DNA of 64,000 nucleotides from Metopolophium dirhodum (lineage: Eukaryota > Arthropoda > Insecta > Hemiptera > Aphididae): the NCBI RefSeq assembly GCF_019925205.1, contig NC_083568.1, positions 11,158,393 to 11,222,392 on the forward strand. Reading direction: 5' to 3'. A program made the position numbers and the translations under genes. This document shows positions 43,270 through 57,608 of this stretch, piece after piece. The notes under the pieces were generated by a model that saw only the letters and a list, made by a program, of their open reading frames with translations, was not told the DNA's origin and did not search any database. Position 1 is the stretch's first letter, and the number at the start of each line of letters is the position of its first letter.

Positions 43270-46200
43270 GAGAAGATATAATATTATTATAATTTTTGAA
43301 ATATTTTGCATTTTTTTAGGTATATTCCCATAAAAATAAAGGTGGGTAAGTGGATCTCTGCTGTACAGTAGGTTACAAGTGGGTCACTGTAATGGATGGT
43401 GTTAAATTTGAATTCAATGATATAATATCGTTGTATAAGAAAAACGGTTCTGAGCGAAAACGGTCAATCAGCCTATGATATTATTAAGTATATAATATTC
43501 TGATGATAATATCGTGAATAAAGTAATTTATATATAATCTATTTACGTGGAGCCTTGTTTTAAATTTTCAATCCTTAGCTATAAAAGTTGAACATTTTAT
43601 ACATTTTTAACTACAGAATAATTATTAAATTATAAATTTGATAAATTTGAACTTTTAATGCTTATAAAAAAAATTGAGCATATGTATTTTTAATATTTTT
43701 CAACTACTATTAGAGCGATATATCGAGAGCCTTCTATTAAATTTTCAAGCTTTTTTACCCAACAGATAAAATTTTATTGATATTTATAGAAAAAAAAATT
43801 AAAAAAAATGGAAACTGAAAATGTCCGTAAACAGCTCAAAATAAGTCAAAATATTTGGAAAATGTTATGGTGTATAGAAAATACTAATATAAAAATTCAG
43901 TCAACATTTCATGTACCTACGGTAATTTGTTTTAGAGTTGCACCAAAAACCAAAATCGATTTACTCAAAAACAGATTTCGCGTAAAAATTCCCGTTTTTC
44001 CTTAATTTTTCTTTTGTTTTTCACGTCGCATTCGAAAATTACTCAGAAATATTTACTTTTGACTCCCCAAAGTACCAACTAGATTCACTTACCTATCAGA
44101 GAAGTTACTGTTGAAAAAAATCCAAGCACTTATGCTGTCCTAAAAGGTGATGACAGACACAAAAAAAAACACACATCATTGTAAAATCAATACATTCATC
44201 GCTTTCTTTAGAATCTAAAATTGCATATTTAAGATTCTTTTAAAACATATGAATACATATAATTTATTGTATTTTACTTTTTCATCAAGTTCTTGGAACA
44301 ATGAACTCTGGTTATTACTATTACAATAGTTATGTGCTGAGTTAAAACTATTAGCAAGCTTGTTCAATCGTATAATCCTCATATTATAATATTGTCATTC
44401 GGCAATGAACAAATAAAACTTTGGTATATAAGCTAAATAAATTTGAATGTTATTTCATTAAATAAAAATAATAGATACTTAAAATTTGCTTTACCCCATA
44501 TGTTTATTTTAATTACTAAACTTGATAACATTTTAAAAATACTTTTACTTGTTTTGAGCTTTTAACTGTCATTTTAAAATTTCAATTTTTTAGTTTTTTT
44601 ATTGGGTTAAAAAGTGTGAAATTTTAATACAACGCTCCTGATATATTATTACAATAGCAGTTGAAAAATATTAAAAACACATAGGCACAATTATTTTTTA
44701 TGAGAATTTAAAGTTCAAAAGTTGACAGAATTTATCAAATTTAAAGTTTAAAAATGATTTTGTAGTTAAAAATATATAAAATGTTCAACTTTTATAGCTA
44801 AGGATTTAAAATTTTAAACAAGGTTCCTCGTAAGTAAGTTATTCTTATTATCCACTTGTAACCTACTGTACAGCAGAGTGACTTGTTTTAATTGTATTTT
44901 AATGTACATACCGAATAATCAGGTTTTTTTATTTCAATAACACTCGTTAGAAAAAGTACCTATAAGTATTGTAAGAATAATAATCATAAAAAAATGTTTA
45001 ATAATAATATTTCATACACGTACCGTATAATAATTATATTTTTGTACAAAAATAATATTATGATAAGCCGCTTTTATCTGATAACCTGACATCGTAGTTA
45101 CTTTTATCATCCTCTATATATTTATACTGACTGGACAAAACGTCCATTAGAGTTTAACAGATACTCAAATATTTAACAGGCCCTTAACATCAAACAGTAA
45201 CCACGATTGGTCCATTAAATTTTAACTAGACGTTAAATTATAAAATTGTCGGACAACTTGACATTAAACTTTTGAACTTAATTTATCTACATTATAACAG
45301 CGTGCAATGTGTTTAAATCCACTACCCAGTGTTAATTATTGTCATTTAATTTAATTTTCTTCGTTCGTTTTCTCTCAAAGGTGGGGCACAAAAATAAGTG
45401 ACCCAGTTCCATTCCTTATAATCTGGTATGTTAACTTATAACGGAATACTGCAATCATTCAAAATTAATTTAATTCTATTGATAATAATTAATATGGTTA
45501 GGTATATAACACCAATCTAAGACATTATTATAAGAAAGTTAATGGCCTCGCACTCCGTAATATCCAATAGGTATCTCACCAGTTTAATTATTATTACAAC
45601 TATAGAGTGTCTATAATCATCGAAGATAATCTCTAATTGAAATTGAACAAAACTAGTCTGAGCCTAATAACGTTATCGACGGGAAAAATGATTAATGAAA
45701 TAATAATGTTTTGTTATCAAATTTACCCGAATCCAACTTTGTGTTAATTAATTAATTTAAACAATAATACTGCCGTCTGCCACTAAATATAATAATATAA
45801 AGGTAAATGTTCTTCAACCTCAGATTCAACCTTAGCTAATCTTTCACATTCGACCATCCATATAAATGAATATACTTTGTATTAGTCATAATTTATGTTA
45901 AAATAGTTATCGAATATCGAAACGCACAGACAATTATAGGAAATTATTGATTTTTAAACAAATACTTTTTAAATCGTCCATGAATGATGTATACTCTTTG
46001 TCCGATCGCATTAGCGTGTTCTCGTGTACAATGTACAATATTTGTCGAAATAAGCTTTTAGGTACGTCATAAATCTAAAGTTGAACCACATTTAACTATT
46101 AATATATTGTTTTAAGATTAATTGTCTCGTAAACAATAAATCAAAAACAAATTCGTGAGTTACATGAGTTCAGTTCGAATTCTTCATACTAATCTCGTTC

Positions 46201-49200
46201 AATGTTCACTGTGTTTTTAAACATAAAAGTTTATGTTTGAACTTGTAATTATTATAAGTTTTCTAAAAATATACAGTTTATACATTATTGGCAATTACTA
46301 CGATTTAAAATATTTTTCTTATCAAAAATACTTAACAATTTCCGAATTTTGTGAAAAGTTAATTGCACTTTAATATAATTTTTTCAGTTCAAAGTAAAAA
46401 CAATAGTTATAATTTTATTGTTATGTACTTCTTTAAATTCTAAAAATATACTTTTTCCAATTTGTATTTAGTGTACAGTAAAAAACCACATAAATGATTA
46501 ATTTTCTCAAATTATCACCCAAAATCTACAGTAAAAACATAACTGCTTTTTAGATCTTTTATTTATAAACAAATGTAAATACAATTTACCGTTATATAAT
46601 AATATATAGGACATATGTTATAATTTTGCTTATGCGCTATATATTTAATTTACTATATCAATTTGTTTTCTATAATTGTGAACAATCTATAGGTAACGTT
46701 ATTTTTCGAAATGTTTAAAATGTACAACGATTATATTTTTTTTTTTTACTAGCAAGCTAATAAATATCGATTTATACTGGTATCGGACCGTTGTTTGACT
46801 CCGTTTTAATTCAAAAAATTCGATATAATAATATGTTATTATACACATGATGTTTCTTTAAATTACTCTAATATAATATTATTATACTTTTTTGAAATTG
46901 TACACAGGTGTTCAGGATATTGTTTTTCGTTCTTATTACTTATTTCGTTTGTAAACGATATAGTTTTTCCGGACTCTCGTGCGTTGTGTTATTCCAATCG
47001 ACCCACACGTCAATACAATTATTATTTTGTTCCCAAAATATTAAATTACGTAAATTACATACGTATAACGTATGTATTATAACAATATCGGTTGAGTATT
47101 ATATTAAGCTGTTCGAATGTCGTTTTGTTTCACTGTTCAAAATATAAATCCAATTACAGAGCTACAAATTAACCCTTAATAATACATTTCTCGTCGTTGC
47201 ATATTGTCAAGATGTTCTCTTTGAATTTAAACTTGTATTTCAAATTTAACTTCCGTTTTATGTAAACGTTCGCGGAAATCATCAAGTCCGTTATAATTAA
47301 ACGAATTTGTTTCATCTCCAACGAGTCCGACATCCCGCAATGTCCCGATATGTCTTTACATCTCACTTGATATTCAGTTTCATTCAAAATATTTCTCAAT
47401 AGTCTCTATGAATCTAAAGCCAGCACTATACCTTTTAATCTTACTCCATTCCGGATTAAGAAAAGATCCGTCGAAACTTATTTTTTTTTTTTTTTATTTA
47501 AACAATAAACTTTCACACCGCCACGTCTGTACCAGTTATTATTTTTTTTTTAGCATATATTAGAAATATATCAGGATACAACTACAAATTAATTATTTTT
47601 CCATTTAAAATAATCTTAAATATTATATCTAAGTCTATGACGATTTCAAAGTAAAAAATAACTACTTTTGTTCAGACCCAAGCACTAGAGCGCGCCAGAT
47701 AATTCGGATAAAAAGAACGTTATCGATTCCGGTCACGCCTGCGCCGCTATCACCGGTATACGACTGTCCTGCTCGCGCTATACAGTAGTAGTCGTGTGTT
47801 GTTGTCGATACTTGTCGCAGCTGTTACCGACCCGTCTCGTTATTATTCCAATGCGCAATAGTGTGCCTTTAAAAAACCGCGTGTGCCGCCTTTGTCGATT
47901 CGCCGTAAAATCGGTGTGTAGCCGTGTCTTTTGTGCCGTCGCCACGATTGTTGGTCCTTAGCGTTACGCGTAGATAACGTCTTCGTGTGTTGTTGTGTCG
48001 CCGCCATTAGCGTCCGTTACGCACACGCACGTTTGTTTGTGCTCGGCACCTTCCGCCGCCTTGTTGTTATGTCACAGGCGCGGATAGATGCGCGTCGTTG
48101 AAATTCGTGGCTCAGCTTAAATCGTAATTTTACCGGTTCGGTTAATTTTTTTAATTCGACATCACCGTGTACACTTGATACCCACGTGTTTGGATACGTC
48201 GTACTCATTGTCCACCGTCGGTACGTCGCGTAGTGCAAGTATACACCTCCGTATGGGAACAAGTGCTCCGGTCAACTTCAACCAGGTCAGACGTATCATA
48301 CCCATACTGTTTATTATTTGATAATTGTTATCAACGCTGATACGCAGTTGTTTGTATTATTAATTTCATGATTTAATTTTTTAATTATTTGTAATTTGTG
48401 TAGGACTAACATAGTAATAAGTTATTCTCATGTATTCCAATGAATGAAATCCTATATGTACAATAAATTTATACAGTCCACTATTCAGGATATTTTGTCG
48501 TTTCTTATTAATTTTATACATATATATTATTAAGACTCAATCAGGTTTTATTTACCAGCAAAATAGTTGAGATACAACCGTGTTCATTTGAATCGGCTAT
48601 CATGACTAAACATTTGGTCCTTCGGGCCGGATAATTTGTGTAATTTTAATTAATTAATTTGTCCGTCTTATCTTGCTTGCTCTTTATTCCTTAAAAATCG
48701 TGTAATATGGGAAGGCCTAAGCGTCAAGATTTGGACAATGCTGCTGATAGTAAACGGTCGTTAGTTCGTGCTCGTGCATCGCGGGATGCATCGTTGCGGT
48801 CAATTAAAAAAATAAATACTATAGCCGAAGAAGTTAAATTAGATGTTGATCGTCGCGCATTATTTGAGGCTCACTATTTGTCATTGAAACGGTTCGTTGA
48901 TCAATTTGAGTTAGAACAGCAAGCAGTATTAAATGCCCTTGTTGATTTAGATAATGTAGTCGAGTTTGAAAATGTTGATGCTGTTGTCACTGATACTATG
49001 GAAGAGGTATGTGCAAACATTCAACTTATTGCTACTGGCTTCCATAGCACTTCTGTTAATGTGACTGCAGATAATAATGTTTCTACTGGTGCACGACAAA
49101 CAGCACAGGCAATTGTGTTACCAAAAATTGAATTGCCAAAATTTGATGGTAATGTCCTGGGTTGGGTATCGTTTCGTGACATGTTTCAATCACTAGTTCA

Positions 49201-52200
49201 TGACAACCCTGATATTTCTAATATTCAACGTTACCATTTTTTAATTTTAAGTCTGTCCGGTCCAGCACTTACAGTAGTGAAAGCGATCCCTTTGACGGCT
49301 GATAATTATATCATAGCTTGGAACGCATTGAAACAGTCGTTTGAAAATCAAAGACTATTAGCTTCGGCACACATTGACAAATTGTTTTCATTTGTGCCAT
49401 TGAAAAAAGAATCATTGTCGTCACTGTCGTCATTTGTTCATGTATTCACTGAAAATGTCTCTGCTATTAAAGCACTTGGTGTCAAGGACCTAGCTGGTTT
49501 TATTTTGTTTCATATTGGTGCTCGTGTAATTGATACAGAGACAAGGCGACTGTTCGAAGCAAGTATTGAACAAAATGCAGTCCCTAATTTAGATATTTTA
49601 TTACAATTTGTCGCACACAGATGCAAAATTTTAGAAAATGTGGGAACGTCGGTTGGAACTAATGACAAACCTGACAGCACTCTTAAAGGTAGTAGTAAGA
49701 AAAACAAAAGTGGCTCCCTTGGCAAAACTTCACTGTCAGTGTCTTCTACATCCACAACATCAAAATGTTTATTTTGTCAACACGAACATCAGATTTATCG
49801 TTGCTTTGTATTTAAACGCAAACCAGTTACAGTACGGCGCAAGTTTGTGAGCGATCATAATTTGTGTTTTATATGCTTAAAAACGGGACATAGTGTTGGT
49901 TCTTGTACTGCTTCTTTTACATGTAAAAAATGTGAAGGTCGTCATAATACACTGTTACATATAGAAAATGTCGGTACAAAAAATAACAGTGAGACGACAC
50001 AGAAAGAGAAGTCAGATGTTCAGTCCTCTACGTCCAAACCTGTTGAAAATAACACTGTGTTCGCAGGTACGATAGCGACACAAGCAACTGTAGTGTTAGG
50101 TACTGCGGTTGTTCGTATACAAGATGACACAGGTGTTACTCATCAGGTTCGAATTTTATTAGATAGTGGGTCACAGGTTTCGGCCATTACTGCAGGTTGT
50201 GCCACCAGACTTGGTCTTAAACGCACCAGGAGTCATGTAGAGGTAGTTGGCCTCTCTCAACAACCGGTGTCCAAGGTAAAAGGTGTTACTCAGTGCGCGT
50301 TTTTTCCGCTTCAGTCAGATCAACCACTGTTTAAAGCAAATAATGTTATAATATTGTCCCAAATTACTGGATTAATGCCAATGTGTTCACTCCCTGCTAC
50401 GGTGCGCACGCGATATCAACACCTAGTACTAGCTGATCCGGAATTTGATCATCCTGGCACCGTGGACATGTTAATAGGAGGTGATTTATACCCGATGATT
50501 TTGCAGCCCAAAGCGGACATCATCCATACGCCTGGATTGCCGTCAGCAATGCACACAAATCTCGGTTGGATAATTGTTGGTTCACTCAGGGATCCTACTT
50601 CATTACCTCTGATGTCGTTGACTATTAGTGCAGTACCAGTCCTGAATGAAACGTTGCAACGATTTTGGACGGTTGAAGAGCCGACTGCCCCAGTACACTC
50701 GACCACCGAAGACGAACGATGCGAGGAGTGGTTCTGTAAAACAGTGTCACGGGACACATCAGGCAGATTTTGCGTTGCTCTCCCTTTTCGGTCTACAATA
50801 GAAGTTCAAGGTAATCAAAATCAGGACTTGAGTACGGCTAGTGGTCTTGGTTCTTCGCGTGCGATGGCTCAAAACCGGTTGTTTAATATTGAACGTCGCC
50901 TAGCAAAGGATCCTGAACTATATTCCGCGTATCGTGACTTCATGGATGAATATCTGTCGCTCGGTCACATGCGCCTAGCTGAGAAACCAGGGAAGTATTT
51001 TATCCCACATCATGCGGTTGTTAAACGGCAAAACGAAAAATTAAAAATTCGGGTAGTCTTTGATGCGTCGGCCAAGTCATCTTCTGGTTTATCACTTAAC
51101 GACTGCTTGGCAACTGGACCAAAATTGCAGAGTGATATCACCGACATATTACTTCGTAGCCGTTTCCACAAGTTCTTGTTCGTCGCAGATATTGAGAAAA
51201 TGTACAGGCAGATCCGAGTCAATGATGCAGATTGTGCGTATCAACATATACTTTGGCGAAATTCGCCCACTGAAGAAGTCAAAGAGTACGAATTATGTAC
51301 TATCACTTATGGTGTCAACGCAGCTCCGTTTTTGGCAATCAGATGTTTACACCAACTGGACTCGGAAAATGGATCTGAATTTCCTTTGGCAGAAAATTTG
51401 TTGGTTACATCAACGTATGTTGACGACATTGTGGCAGGTGCTGATACCGAAAAGGAAGCTCTGGAGCTTCAGGATCAAGTCATATCCCTATTACGCAAAG
51501 GTGGGTTCCATTTACGAAAATGGGCCAGTAATTGTGAGGCAGTATTAAAAGGTATAGCTGCTGAAGACCGCGCAATGGACCCATCCTTTGAACTTAAAGA
51601 TGACCAATCAGTAAAGGTATTAGGTTTACATTGGATTACTACGTCGGATGCCTTAGGCTACCACATTAACATCAACAAAGTCGAACCAACCAAGCGCACC
51701 ATACTTTCAACCATCGCTCGTCTATACGATCCTGTTGGAGCGTTGGGCCCTGTGGTATTCTGGGCCAAGTGCATTATGCAAGAATTGTGGATAGAGAAAT
51801 TAGATTGGGATGCTTCGCCTTCGTCCGACATAATCGATAAATGGCATAAGTTCACAACTGAACTACCTGCGTTATCTTCCTTCTCACTCTCTCGTTATAT
51901 CAACGCATGCTCATCAAAGACCATACAGTTATTGGGTTTCGCGGATGCTTCTCAAAAGGGATACGCGGCGGTGGTCTATATGAGAGTCATTGATATGCAG
52001 GATGAGGTAACGGTGCATTTTCTTACGGGTAAAACAAAAGTCGCCCCTCTTAAGGCATCACAGACGGATGAGTCACTGACAATACCACGGCTAGAGTTGT
52101 GTGCCGCCTTGCTACTTGCGCGACTGCTGTCTCATCAACTCTTCGTGCTTCGTGATATCGTAACGATAGATTGTGTTCGAGCATGGAGTGATTCTACCAT

Positions 52201-55200
52201 TGTCTTGGCTTGGCTTAATGGGGACCAAAAGCAGTTTAAGATATTTGTTACTAATCGAGTGGCGAAAATTCGCTCTCTGCTGCCACACTGTGAATGGTCT
52301 CATGTACGATCATCGGATAACCCTGCAGATCCTGCATCTCGAGGCATGCTGCCAGAAGAACTTCTTACCAATCGATTACATTTAAATGGTCCAGAGTTTC
52401 TGCAAGATCCCAATTGTGAGTTTTCAAGTTTGATGCCGAATGAGTTTTCACCTGAGCAACTTCCAGAGATAAAAACCTCAGTTAAAAATGTTTTATTTGT
52501 TCACGACAGTATCCAGCCTTCAGACATGATCAGTCAATTTTCAACATTAACAAAAATGCAACGTGTGTTAGCGTACTGTTTTCGTTTCGCCCGTCGTCGA
52601 AATATTCCGAAGAGCAGTGGACCAATCACTCGGATGGAATACGAACGTGCCATGAACGCAGCTATTTTATGTACGCAAATGACATACTTGTCGGATCTAC
52701 AAAAACAGATACAAAATCAAGGTTCCATAACTCCGACAACGATAGCCCAGCTAGCTCCCTTCATCGATTCGAATGGAATCATTCGAGTTGGCGGAAGATT
52801 AAAACGGGCGCTATTAGACGAAAATGCAAAATATCCAATTCTTTTGCCTCAAAAAACACATCTAACAGAATTAATCATTCGACATTTTCATCATATCTCG
52901 TTACATGGAGGATCAAGATTGGTACTTTCGATGATCCATCACCTTAAGAGGGCTCCCATATTACCGATATCCTTAACATTTTTCCTTTGTATATACACAT
53001 TGTAATTATAATTATAATTTTTTTTTGTTTGTTTGTTTCTTATATGTACTATGATACAGTCTGACCGAGAAATGTTTTTTCCTTTTGAAAGCATGCTTTC
53101 AAAGGGGGGAGGATGTTCAGACCCAAGCACTAGAGCGCGCCAGATAATTCGGATAAAAAGAACGTTATCGATTCCGGTCACGCCTGCGCCGCTATCACCG
53201 GTATACGACTGTCCTGCTCGCGCTATACAGTAGTAGTCGTGTGTTGTTGTCGATACTTGTCGCAGCTGTTACCGACCCGTCTCGTTATTATTCCAATGCG
53301 CAATAGTGTGCCTTTAAAAAACCGCGTGTGCCGCCTTTGTCGATTCGCCGTAAAATCGGTGTGTAGCCGTGTCTTTTGTGCCGTCGCCACGATTGTTGGT
53401 CCTTAGCGTTACGCGTAGATAACGTCTTCGTGTGTTGTTGTGTCGCCGCCATTAGCGTCCGTTACGCACACGCACGTTTGTTTGTGCTCGGCACCTTCCG
53501 CCGCCTTGTTGTTATGTCACAGGCGCGGATAGATGCGCGTCGTTGAAATTCGTGGCTCAGCTTAAATCGTAATTTTACCGGTTCGGTTAATTTTTTTAAT
53601 TCGACATCACCGTGTACACTTGATACCCACGTGTTTGGATACGTCGTACTCATTGTCCACCGTCGGTACGTCGCGTAGTGCAAGTATACACCTCCGTATG
53701 GGAACAAGTGCTCCGGTCAACTTCAACCAGGTCAGACGTATCATACCCATACTGTTTATTATTTGATAATTGTTATCAACGCTGATACGCAGTTGTTTGT
53801 ATTATTAATTTCATGATTTAATTTTTTAATTATTTGTAATTTGTGTAGGACTAACATAGTAATAAGTTATTCTCATGTATTCCAATGAATGAAATCCTAT
53901 ATGTACAATAAATTTATACAGTCCACTATTCAGGATATTTTGTCGTTTCTTATTAATTTTATACATATATATTATTAAGACTCAATCAGGTTTTATTTAC
54001 CAGCAAAATAGTTGAGATACAACCGTGTTCATTTGAATCGGCTATCATGACTAAACAACTTTATATTCGGTACATGACCAAATTTAATGGAGTGATAAAT
54101 CAATTGCAAAGACCATGATTTTCAAAAGTTTAATAATTTATTATTCCATTATTATAAGAGCATAAGACACCACGCATAGTCTAATTTATGTAATTTAGCT
54201 TATTATAATAGTTAACCAAAATATTTATTTAAAAAGTGGGAAAGTAGGAAACCGTTCTGCTATAGGTACAAAAGGCAATAGTAAGTTTCCAGTGTACCTC
54301 AACATTGAGAAAGTAACTGTAATGTACTAATGTACGTGTCAAATCAAATATGTTTTTTGCGTAAGTCTCTCTGATATCTCCGGTCAAAATAAATTATCTT
54401 TAGATTTTAAATCTTCCAACAAGAATAAATGTATCCCAACTTTTCATGTACGTATATATTATTTAATAATAAATGTATTATCCTCCTTTATTACGTCAAA
54501 TTAATTTAAAAGTTAATCCCACATTGTAAGACACCATGGCATTACAGCTTATTTTAAACTACAAACATTACACTTAAATATGTATCATGTTTTTATTGTT
54601 AAATTTTTATCATGTAGTAATGTGAACTATTTTGACAAAGCTTGTTTTGCTATTTAACATAACAATAACATATTTAGTGTACAAGGTATTATTCTTCATA
54701 CAATTATATTTTCTCTTTCACGTAACTTTTTTAACGGCATTGCGTTAAACGCGTTTATCTATAATCGTATATATTAATGATTACAACTAATTTATTATAT
54801 TTAATTTTATAAGTCTTATTAATATTAATTACCTATATACGAATATCTGTGAAATATAATTTAAACAATTTAAAACTTTATAACATCTTATTTACTCCTT
54901 ACAATTAGGTACTATGTTATTTTTTCTTACGAGAAAACTATATGTCCACATTGGCTCAATAATTAATTCGTAAATGTATATATTTGATATCTGCTCACTG
55001 TTACACTTGAGTTGCAGTTATATGTATATGCAATTTTATGGTTCCCGGTACAAGAGCACCAGAGGTATTTCAAGACGTTAAAATGAGTTTTGTTAACATG
55101 GACGAGATTGCAGTGCAGTTACTGAGGGATCAATAAAAAAAAAGGACAGAAAAGGAGGTCGTAATCAACCGACTGAAGACGTGGTCGTAAAAACGAGGTG

Positions 55201-57567
55201 ACCATTCTCGGCAGTATTATTAGACCGGTTACTGCCCATATACCAACACGATTTATTGCCATTCACATTCACTACCATGCCTTCATTTATGGGCAATGCG
55301 AAAATTCATTTTTTATTTTATCATCCTATTTATTTATAACAGTACGACACTTTTCGAGTGTTTGCAATTGGTTCGGTGGTGTCCTAAACAAAAACCAACA
55401 GCTATTCATTAGGTTACAACTCATAAGTTACTGCACATCGTTCCAGATGGACGATTAATATTTTGGTTTAGACAACGATTGTAATATTATGATAAAAAAA
55501 CCAATCAAAACGATGAACAATACTCACGATATTTAAGGAGAAATTTAAATAATAAGTTTTTGAAAACTTATTATTGATTACAAAATATATGATATCTTTT
55601 TGTAAACTACTGTAGTGATATTATATAGTTTATGTTCACTGGAATGGAATTTCGATTAGGCACCTAAGTAATATCTATTATATTATATTTCAATATTATA
55701 TCTACTGTTATTGTTTATTCGAAATATTTGTTTACAACAAATAAAATCTATTGACGCGATAGATATACAAACAGTATTCATTTTATTTTTGACTGTATAT
55801 ATATATATATTACACGTAGTACCTATACCAATACCTATGGATTTTTAGTTGTTTACACTGAAATATCCCACTATACAATTGAATTCGTACTATCGTTGAC
55901 AGCTCCTTCTTGTCTTTCAAAGTGATTGAGAGGCCATATAACTCATCGCGGTTATCGTACGACTTTTGTTGGTTCATACGTCAAATTTATCCAATGCGTG
56001 AGACACATCGATTAGCCTAAAAGACATATACATTTCGTATATCAGTCGTCTCAGTGAAAACTATTTAAATTGAATAACCGACCGAGATATAAAGGCAAGT
56101 AGAAAATAATATAGGCTTATTTTGGAAGGCAAATTTATAAAAAAATAAAATGTCTACAATATACTATAGTTGGTTGGTTTTAGTAGTTTGTATTGAAATC
56201 TTGAAACTAAACATTAAAAAAAAAAAAATTGACTTTTCCTCTATTTGAACGTCACTATCTAACCTCTCATAATTATTAATTTAAACTAACATATCTATTC
56301 AACTCTTAATTTTCCAAAAATAAACCTAAATTCGTTCCTTTAAAATAGTTACCAAAATCTTAAAAACTTATAGTTAAAAACAAACTAACTATGTATTAGG
56401 TATACTTTTTTAATCAACTAATGAAAATATAAAAACTCACACAAAATGATCTACCGGCCAAGATAAATCTATGGTTTACATAAGCAAAGTGTGAGAGGAT
56501 TATCAAAGGATTATGTAAGCGTTGAGGAACAAGGACAAACGTACATATGCATAATAAAAGACGCACTGCTGTTTGTCCACGTCTGTAACTTAAGGCCAAA
56601 TTTATTTCAATACCCCCCTAAATTCACACCCCGTTTGATAAAACACGTTCAGCAATGCTTTTTTAAACTCATATTTTAATTTATTTGAGTTTTAACCAAA
56701 TTTATTCAGAACTGTTTCGAGTGTTGTTTTAAGTAAAAACGTGTAGGGATAGGTAGGTAGGTGGATACTATACAAAATAACTCAGATTAATTATTTAAAA
56801 AAAAAAGTACATTGTACTAAATGTTTGTATATTATCGTAGAGAGTATTATAGAGAGCGAACGCGTACTTCTCGTTACATTTTACACAAACGACTTTGTGT
56901 TTTTGAGTAAATTGTTAAGCCACCCGCTGCAGGTGCGCTTGCAGAATATAGTAATTTCAGACTTAAAAGTCGCTTATAATAGCGATCGAATACAGTCCGT
57001 GACGTACATGACAATGTTATATAATATCGTTTTTTCACTTAAAATTTGACGACGTAAAAACAACAAGCGACCGTCGCGTCGTCCGTTAACACCTGCAGCA
57101 TTTTACCGATTCCATAATATTATATTATTAATATCGATAGGTACCTACCGACTTTTTTCCGTTAACACCTGCAGCATTTTACCGATTCCATAATATTATA
57201 TTATTAATATCGATAGGTACCTACCGACTTTTTTTACCGGGTGTGTTTAACACAAAGGCGCAGGGCCAAAAAAAAAAATAAAAATAAAAAAACCTAACCG
57301 TCGCGAGTTTGCAATATTATTATTATCTCGCCGCGCCGTCGATATTGACTTTCGGTAAGTACACGAAGTTACGCGTACCTATATAATAAATTCAGCTATC
57401 GCGCGTGGGACATCGTGAAACGCCTGCAAGTTATAGTAGTTCTATAACCAAATTATTTTACGCGAATACATCAACGTATAGTTTACCGATAGGTAGTATA
57501 ATAATAATAATAGTATCGTATCAACCCACCTAATGGTTCAGAAGTCGACGAAGCTTTTACGACGGTA

Positions 57568-57608
<41 letters not shown>

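Larger units (their letters stand above)
47669..54057 (+). mobile_element. BEL/Pao LTR retrotransposon, full-length ends, integrase core missing
   Basis: 6389-bp element bounded by 944-bp direct LTRs beginning TGTTCAG and ending CTAAACA (TG...CA, with a short TGTT/AACA inverted end). It is flanked by the 5-bp duplication ACTTT (47664-47668 and 54058-54062), the usual size for BEL/Pao. Internal order: primer-binding site, one gag-pol frame, polypurine tract. Superfamily is assigned from the polyprotein: gag of the DUF1759 type, protease of the DUF1758 type, a YVDD reverse transcriptase and a Pao-type RNase H region. It lies in a host intron in antisense orientation, the less disruptive direction for splicing and polyadenylation. 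The integrase catalytic part is absent, so new insertions would need integrase supplied by a relative. Confidence 0.96.

Noticed and set aside
47169..47399. 76-codon minus-strand frame just left of the retrotransposon
   Set aside because: Plausible composition, but no recognised domain, start context or exon partner.
48017..48262. 81-codon minus-strand frame in the 5' LTR, repeated at 53462-53707
   Set aside because: Identical only because the LTRs are identical; no domain, and LTRs normally do not code.
52939..53233. Short frames across the retrotransposon 3' end that might encode the missing integrase
   Set aside because: They contain no D, D35E pattern and read through non-coding DNA, the polypurine tract and the LTR.
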